DNA of 64,000 bases. It comes from Amborella trichopoda. Its lineage: Eukaryota; Streptophyta; Magnoliopsida; Amborellales; Amborellaceae. Below, piece after piece: positions 57,871-64,000 of the stretch. A program made the translations under genes and the position numbers. How positions within the stretch are numbered: position 1 is the stretch's first letter; every line of letters starts with the position of its first letter. Below the pieces are notes generated by a model. That model ran no database searches. It had not been told where the DNA came from and saw only the letters and a list, made by a program, of their open reading frames with translations. The stretch lies in assembly GCF_000471905.2 (NCBI RefSeq), contig NW_006498220.1, forward strand, positions 2,250,858 to 2,314,857, in the 5' to 3' direction.

Positions 57871-58446
57871 GTGAAACAGGATGTGATAGGGCATCCACGA
57901 AAGCTTCCAGCCCTTCTCAATGTCTACGATGCCCTCAAGCTCTTGAAGGAGTACCGTATGGCTTTGGTTCACGCTCTCTGTAACCTAGAAGTGTACGAAA
58001 CTGAAGTAGAACCCATTGAGGTAGACCCAACAATTCTACAAGGATGTATACCAATCACCTTTTCAGAGGACGATCTGCAGCTAGGGGAAAAGTTCCATAA
58101 TCGCCCTCTCTTTATTACTGACAAATTACATGCATGTCCCATCAACCGAACTATGTTTGATGGAGGGTCGGCGGTCAACCTTATTTTAAGGAGGATCCTT
58201 ACTCGATTAAGTTTGGGATCCGAAGATCTTACCCCGACCCATGTCACAATTCAAGGGTTCAACCAATCAAGAGAGAAGCCAGTCGGCATAGTACGCCTTT
58301 GCTTTAAGATCGATGAGTTGAACAATTACACCCAGTTTCAAGTAATCGACACTGACACTTCTTACAATATTCTCCTCGGTCGGCCGTGGCTCCATGATCA
58401 GGGGGTGGTTCCATCAACATTGCATCAGTGCTTCAAATATAATTGA
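57871..58446 (+). pseudogene. Tat4 protease region (fossil)
   Basis: This long open stretch carries 'LNVYDALKLLKEYRMALVHA', 'ITFSEDDLQLGEKFHNRPLF', the protease-site stretch 'TMFDGGSAVNLI' near 58,150, 'TIQGFNQSREKPVG' and 'SYNILLGRPWLHDQGVVPST' near 58,360-58,420. Flap and C-terminal blocks are those of Tat/Ogre proteases. The active-site motif reads DGG where DSG is usual. It is the best kept sense-strand coding block of this element. Confidence 0.8.
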
Positions 58447-58449
58447 GAT

Positions 58450-59390
58450 GGGAGAAAACATACGGTCTATGCTGATAACATATCGTTCCCTGTGGTCAAA
58501 ACTCACTATGTAGATGCTAAATATTACTGCACAGATTTGGCCTTGCCTCAGAAGCCGAATGATGAAGGTCACAAGTCTACTAGCAAGACTGCGTCCTTGT
58601 CTTATGAAGATGTTGAGGATGTTGGGAGGACACTGTTGAACATGTTCAAAGAGGAAGAAAGGAAGGGTAGAATTTTACCCCGAAGTACTCTTCATTCTAA
58701 CATCCCAACCATCATTCCTCAAGAAATTCCTTCTTCGCTCGAAAAGGAGTCTTCGCCCTCTGCCCCAGTTCTAAGCCACCTTGGCAGGAAGATGAATCAG
58801 AGGTCATTCTTGAGATTGAGCAAGCCATGAGGATAGAATTCCCGGCTCCAAGGGTCACCTATACACTAGACCAGCAGAAAGTCTTGCACATCCACATTGC
58901 ACTCTTGACAGCCGAAGCAGCATGGCAACCGCCGTGAAATATTTTTTAAAATCCAGTTGCTATAAGTATAGAGGATACTCCTCAGACCGGCGACCAGCTA
59001 AAAGTGTTACTTCTCCCTGACCACTCAGGAGAGCAGTTCAATAAAGAGAAACTTTCTTTCCCTCAAGGACAGGATCCCCTAGCAAACTTAAGAACCGAAG
59101 TCCGCAGTCTCCAGAGTGAATTGGAGGTCATGCATATCGCTTCAAAGAGTTCTTGTCGGAGACTAAAACCTATGATGAGCTTAAGGTAAATACGCCACTA
59201 ATGGAGGCCGAGGCCCCTCTTGACTGGACTATCTATAGTGACCAAGCTCACCAAATCATGCGGAAAATGAACTATGAGCCCTTGGATAATCAGACATTAA
59301 AAGGAGAAAAAGCAACAACTCCCCATTTTGAAGCTATCCAAGCCACAGCAGCCCATCATGGGGCTAGGCAAGGCCTAAGGTATTAGCCTC
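58450..59390 (+). pseudogene. Tat4 linker between protease and RT position, with G-patch-like segment (fossil)
   Basis: Charged linker sequence continues after protease. Near 59,210-59,386 'LDWTIYSDQAHQIMRKMNYE' is followed after about 30 residues by 'GARQGLRY', resembling a weak G-patch-like module known between protease and RT in some plant Tat/Ogre polyproteins. Directly after it the antisense gene's 3' end begins, so no RT follows. The G-patch reading is tentative. Confidence 0.4.
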
Positions 59391-59490
59391 TTGGGGCAAT
59401 GAAAGTGGCATTCAAACAAGAAATCACATGAGGTGCAGTAAAAGTAACAAGGGAATGAAATTGTGCAGCAAAGTCAAAAGAGAGAAGCAC

Positions 59491-59496
59491 TTTATT
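59491..59496 (-). promoter_or_regulatory. Poly(A) signal of antisense PMD gene, copy D
   Basis: AATAAA on the minus strand in 'gatgaataaagtgc', about 50 bp after the last coiled-coil coding frame of copy D. It matches the position of the Tat1 signal at 27,226-27,231 relative to the sense genes. Confidence 0.5.
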
Positions 59497-59544
59497 CATC
59501 AAGTTAACATTTTTACAAAGTACTGGCAAGAGGAAGTGACATGT

Positions 59545-62476
59545 TCAGAAATAATCAATCATCTTGTTGATCTCTGCATTGCACGTTGCAGGAGAGGTCT
59601 CGGTGCCCTGGATATGCTCCTTCAATTCCCTCACCGTTTGAGTCTCCTCTGTCATCGCCACAGTTTCCAACTCAATTGTGCCATTGAGTTTGGACAAATC
59701 TTCGACCAATGAGGCCTCCATGGCCTTACTCTGAACCATCTCTATATCGAGGCCCTTGAATTCCTGCTTCAGTATTCGCATCACCTCTCAGATTTCAATC
59801 ATTATCTTGAAGCTTCCTTACGCCTCCCTCTTAAGGTCTCGCTAACGGCCAGTTATCATGGCCTTCTTCTCGATGCAGACATCTATTTTCTCGCGATGAC
59901 GCAAGGTCGACTCTTTCAAAGAGGCTACCCTGCCAGTTTCTTCTTCATGATGAAGCGCTCCTAATCGCCGGCTCTCCAACTCGTTTAGAGTTGCATTGAA
60001 ATGGGAAACGAGGCCCTTGAATTCCTGCTTCAGTATTCGCATCACCTCTCAGATTTCAATCATTATCTTGAAGCTTCCTTGCACCTCCCTCTTGAGGTCC
60101 CGCTGACGGCCAGTTATCATGGCCTTCTTCTCTATGCAGGCATCTATTTTCTCTCGACATAGCAAGATCGACTCTTCTAAAGAGGCTAACCTACCAGTTT
60201 CTTCTTCATGATGGAGCGCTCCTAATCGCCAGCTCTCCAACTCGTTTAGAGTTGCATTGAAATGGGAAAGAACTTCTGGGGCACTCCCAACCACAGTAGT
60301 CGTGGTGAACTCCCTCAGTTTGCCAAGGCTTCGCCCAGCTCATCAAGGGGCCCCTCAAGCCCTGAAGGCTTGCTCTAACCATGCCTGCAATCATACTAAA
60401 AACACCACTAAAAACAAGCTTAGATGGTGCTGCTGAGATGACAATTGCTGAAGAAACCTCGAACTCAAGAATCCAGCTTATTGAAATAATAGCCATAATA
60501 CCAGTCTCGATGGCTTGACCTTCTCTTATGGGGACCTCTACTTCTTCTTCATTCACCTGAACCGTTGTCTCAGCATTATCAGGTTCAGGAACTGCCTCTT
60601 CTCTTTGGCCTTTGCTAGCCAATTCATCTCTAGCCACGGTTTCTTCCATTTGGTTTCTGCCTTCAGCAACTAGAACCTCGGCTATGAAGAGTTCAATTCC
60701 CTCATCTTCACGACCTATGTCCACGGGGGCAGCAACCTCTTGGTGCTCATACACATCATCAACTTTAGGCTCTTCTCCTTGAGCCAAAGCCCCTGCCTCG
60801 GTCAAGGCATCAAGCTCCTGAGGCATGGAGACCACATCAACATCAGAGCCCCTATCTTGAGCATTGGTTATAGCGCCTTCATCCTCAGCAGTCTCCATCC
60901 GAGCCGTCTCTAACTTCGAAACTATCCCGAGACTCAAGGGTGCCTCCTCAAGATCCGGAGTCATCTCCCGATCAGAAGCAATGACAATAGGCTCAGAATG
61001 GCCAGAATCATTTACCTCGGTTTCTGAAGAAAAAGAAAACAATTTAGGAGAAGCAGAAGGTGGTTCAGAGAGCGCAGAAGGTGATACCGGAGTAGTTCTT
61101 AACAGATCAGAAGAGGAAGATTTACCTTCTGATTCTGACGCCATAGGAAGCTTGGCACTCTTACACCTCTGAATACGCTCACTAACTGAAGGCAGGGCAT
61201 GAGTATCGGCAACAGTTGAGCTCTTTCTTTTCTTTCCCCCTTCAGAAGTAGGAGTTGTCGCTTCAGATCCACCTCCTTGAGAAGACCCTCCATCTAATTT
61301 ATTGTGGGGACCACTCCCAATAGCCACCCGTACACATAATGCACATGGAATGGAGTCTTGAAATCCCTGGGAAAAGCCTCTCCTCCAAGAATGCCACTTC
61401 TTCCCTCTTTTGCCCTGTAGGCCTTCCACGGGAGATGGCCCCTAAGCCATGATATATGTTGCACATTACCGACTGAGCAAGAGCAGACTCACAGCCTCGG
61501 GCCATGTCACAGGCCACATACAGTACGCCTAGACGAATGTTGTCCCCCAGCCAGGAAGCACTAATTTGTACATGAATAAGGCCACATATGCAGCCAAGAA
61601 GACACAGTCATCGTCAATCTCAAGTTGATATAAGGGAGGCGTCTCCTTTGCGACAGCCTTCCCCTTCCCCTTCGGAGTATCCTGACCGCCCTTAGGATAA
61701 TCCCCACAAAAGAAGTTCACCCATTATGTAAAGGTGACCCTTCCATTGTCAAATCGGCCGACAATCAACAAGAAGGCCTCAAAGATCTTTTGAAGGCTGG
61801 CAGGTGGCTCTTCATCCCCCAAGTTAACATCATAGAAGATGACTGAGTTTGGGGGCATAAACTCGTCATACATAGCCCCAATCATTGGGAGGCCTCCAAT
61901 GAAATGAAGATCTAGCAAAGAGATCCCCGCTTCGCCATGACCAAGCCAAGTATTGTTGACATGGCTCCATGTCTCCAGTAACACCTTTACTGTATTGGAG
62001 CAACAGTCATAGTAATTGCCCGAACACTGGACCGCTGTCAATAGCGAAGCACGTTCAAGAGTACTTTTGTATGATGCCAATACCTTGCCAGTCCAGGAAG
62101 TGTAGCCCTTCAGGTATTGATTTTCCCCTTGAATCTGGAGGCCTTTTCCTGACCACCTTAGTAATCCCTTTGCATGTACCATTCGCTCCCCTAAGGTAGG
62201 AAAATTCTCCCTGGAAGCTATGTTCCAATGCATACAATGAAGAAGTATCATCCCTTCTTTAGTATTGACAATGGCATCATTACCCTGGCGCACTTCGAAA
62301 CAAACAGGTTTAGTAATGAAAGTGACACTAAGGGACCACTCTGGCTCGCACACTGGCTGGGTTAGCCAAATGGGCTCACCCCTTAATAAAAATTCACCTA
62401 TAAAATCACAGATGCTGATCTCTCCCTTTCTTGGAAGACTCTTCACATTGGGAATTTGGTAAGAAGAACTAGCCAT
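59545..62476 (-). pseudogene. Antisense PMD-type gene, copy D (best preserved; fossil)
   Basis: The start ATG is at 62,476. The N-terminal open block (62,476-61,724, 250 codons) holds 'GYTSWTGKVLASYKSTLERA', 'GEAGISLLDLHFIGGLPMIG', 'YDEFMPPNSVIFYDVNLGDE' and 'PPASLQKIFEAFLLIVGR'. The next blocks show 'DDDCVFLAAYVALFMYKLVL' (about 61,610) and 'VACDMARGCESALAQSVMCN' (about 61,515). These are PMD (PF10536) blocks in order. A Ser-rich, acidic region with a basic 'GGKKRKSS' patch (about 61,235) and long coiled-coil tail (60,300-59,545) follow. Host PMD proteins (MAIN, MAIL1) act in the nucleus in transposon silencing; the role here is unknown. Broken a few times. Confidence 0.78.
59751..60272 (-). 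repeat. 261-bp tandem duplication in the coiled-coil tail of copy D
   Basis: Two units start at 'ggcccttgaattcctgcttc' (59,751 and 60,012), 261 bp apart, equal to 87 codons, with few differences between them. On the minus strand each unit encodes 'HFNATLNELES', 'RREKIDxCIEKKAMITGRQR'-like and 'EVMRILKQEFKGL' segments. Confidence 0.9.
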
Positions 62477-62519
62477 TATAAAGGGCTTGGTGGTTTACTC
62501 CCAAAATGTCGCTAAGACA

Positions 62520-62915
62520 CTGGACTAGTGTCCACTGAGTTTGACAACACTTAGCACCGATTGAGTCTTTCAAATGCTTAGCGTCAGCAGAATTGCCAAC
62601 ACCCAGCATCAGTTGCGTTCTAGACAACTAGCACCAGTTGAGTCTTTTAGCACTTAGCACCGGTTGAATTGCCAACACCGCCGGTTGCATGCCAGACGAC
62701 TAGCGTCGGTTGAGTCTTTTAGCACTCAGCAACGGTTGAATTGCCAACACTCAGCACTGGTTGCGTGCCAGACGACTGGCACCGGTTGAGACTTTTAGCA
62801 CTCAGTGCCGGTTGCTTTTTTCAACACTCAGCACCGATTGAGATTGCCAATACTCAGCATCGATTCAAATTGCCAATACCCAGTGCCGGTTGAGCTTGTC
62901 CAAGGCCAACGCTGA
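62520..62915 (-). repeat. GC-rich motif array between leader and gene start of copy D
   Basis: About 12 degenerate units of about 33 bp with 'agcaccggttgagtctttta' and 'cactcagcaccggttg' on the plus strand. It matches 1,020-1,340 and 48,400-48,650 as reverse complement. Confidence 0.85.
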
Positions 62916-63812
62916 CTGTGATCGAATCTCTTACACGTACCACGAATCTCAGTCGTGACACCTCGAACTTAGCTGCATCGACTGACAACCGTCTCCACGT
63001 TCTTTGGCGCCATCTCACACACGAGCAACTGACGATCGTCACCACATCCCATACGCCTCCCCTAAGATGGTTCACCTCCATGACGGTTCACATCCACCAA
63101 TCGTACACCTTCCACGACAGTCCATTGTTCGTCTCCCGCCAGATCTTCTCCTATGCCACTGAAAACCCACTGAAAAACTTTCCTACCTAGGTTTTTTGCC
63201 TGGACAGCACTAGTACCTCACCGAAAACTTCTGCAAACTTCTTTAAGTTCCCAAAAACCTCTGCAACACCACTAATAGTGTCAGAAAGAGGTGACAATCC
63301 CTAGGAAACTTCTAAAAAATCCTCGAAAAACTCCCAAGACATGCGAAAATGCTCACGAGGTAACTTCCTGCCTCTTCTGCCAAAAAAGACTAAAGTCATA
63401 ACCTCTTCTATTTGCTGGAAAACTCCCTGGAGAACTCTCTTTCCCTCTCCTTCCTTGCAACTTCGTCGAATTCTTGGCAAAGTCTGCACGCCAAAGGTCT
63501 TCCCTACAAAATTGGCTGGAATCCCACTGTTGGCCGAGAACCTTACCTGCAAAAATTTTCTTGAAGTCCCGCTGCTTGCCGGAACTTCGACTGAACACTC
63601 TCTTCTCATGGTTAAAGAAAACTTGTGCTTAAGGTTTTTTTACCCCTAGTGAAAAATGAGAAAAAATGGGATTTTATCCCCCTTATATAGCCTGTGCTAC
63701 CCTCAAATACCCCTCACAAATTGGGAATTCCAGTCACATCCAAAGGAAGCTAAGCGACGATGAGCAGGGATGGGCTTTGGCTCAAGGCCCGAGGCGCGAG
63801 GTAACTCCCATC
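62916..63812 (-). promoter_or_regulatory. Leader and promoter of antisense PMD copy D
   Basis: Leader at 62,916-63,660 with repeated 'ccgaaaacttctgcaaactt'-type phrases, and promoter with minus-strand TATA box at 63,682-63,689 ('ggctatataagggggataaa'), followed upstream by the conserved 'tttgtgaggggtatttgagg' block. The upstream array seen in other cassettes is replaced by Tek2. Confidence 0.75.
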
Positions 63813-64000
63813 AACCCAACCCTAGGGCCAGGTCACTACATCGCTCTCTCACTGTCGTGTGCTCCTCTACCTTATCCCGTCATGCACTCTATTAGACTGG
63901 GAAAACCTGGGTCCCTACATCATCCCCCCCCTTAAAAAGGATTTTGTCCTCAAAATCATATCATTATCAGTCAAAAAGGTGGGGGTACTTCTCCCGGATC
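63813..64000 (-). mobile_element. Tek2: edge of a second chromovirus of the Tek1 type
   Basis: On the minus strand the end of pol ('KYPHLFD'-like, near 63,990-63,965), the purine tract 'tttttaagggggggg' (about 63,923-63,937) and the first 110 bp of a 3' LTR (63,813-63,922, starting TGATGTAGGGACC) are visible. They parallel 35,385-35,560 of Tek1. Most of the element lies outside the window. Confidence 0.75.

Larger units (their letters stand above)
50910..63812 (+). mobile_element. Tat4: Tat/Ogre-like element with gag, protease and antisense PMD copy D
   Basis: It starts with a partial subfamily A 5' LTR (50,910-53,196), a primer site at 53,200, a long gag region, protease (57,871-58,446), a pre-RT linker (to about 59,390), and then directly the antisense PMD gene, leader and promoter on the minus strand. 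No reverse transcriptase, RNase H or integrase was recognised, so it looks like a non-autonomous form or a decayed copy. An assembly gap lies in gag. The right end abuts Tek2 near 63,812 and no 3' LTR is seen. Broken, with many breaks. Confidence 0.8.

Overview
The window looks like intergenic DNA from a large plant nuclear genome, probably a flowering plant; the species cannot be told from it. Nearly every base belongs to old LTR retrotransposons nested in one another. No intact host gene, rRNA, tRNA gene or CRISPR array is visible. The plant assignment rests on Ty3/gypsy lineages known from plants (Tat/Ogre-like with a second RNase H, and Tekay/Del-type chromovirus), a plant mobile domain (PMD) gene family and a fragment resembling plant AGO4. 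A run of N at 55,490-55,768 is an assembly gap.

Layout, with names used here: TatL (1-3,127, minus, cut by the window edge); Tat0 (3,128-10,431, plus); Tek1 (10,432-36,410, plus), a Tekay/Del-type chromovirus sitting in the 3' LTR of Tat0; Tat1 (17,574-34,947, plus), inserted in the Tek1 integrase region with a 5-bp target duplication; Tat2 (36,411-41,655, minus), inserted in the Tek1 3' LTR; Tat3 (41,656 to about 50,909, minus), inserted in an internal repeat array of Tat2; Tat4 (about 50,910-63,812, plus); and Tek2 (63,813-64,000, minus), the edge of a second chromovirus. This gives at least four levels: Tat0 > Tek1 > Tat2 > Tat3.

The Tat family is the most interesting content. Between pol and the 3' LTR it carries an antisense cassette with its own TATA box, a leader of about 600 nt flanked by short tandem repeats, a PMD-type gene, and a poly(A) signal facing pol. 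Four PMD bodies (TatL, Tat0, Tat3, Tat4) and a fifth cassette without one (Tat1) are present. In Tat1 the interval holds a 39-codon fragment resembling the N-terminal part of AGO4-clade Argonautes, which act in RNA-directed silencing of transposons. Upstream of the cassette promoter the elements share an ordered series of tandem arrays: a GC-rich motif array, an array resembling the 3' end of the tRNA that matches the element's own primer-binding site, a 96-bp composite array built on GACCTTAAACT, and a GAGTAAAA array, then the LTR. The 3.1-kb LTRs carry a TATA box, conserved splice-site-like motifs and, in one subfamily, 10-15 tandem hairpins.

All elements are fossils with many breaks. By-eye LTR comparison gives about 14% difference for Tat1 and about 7% or more for its host Tek1, so none is recent.
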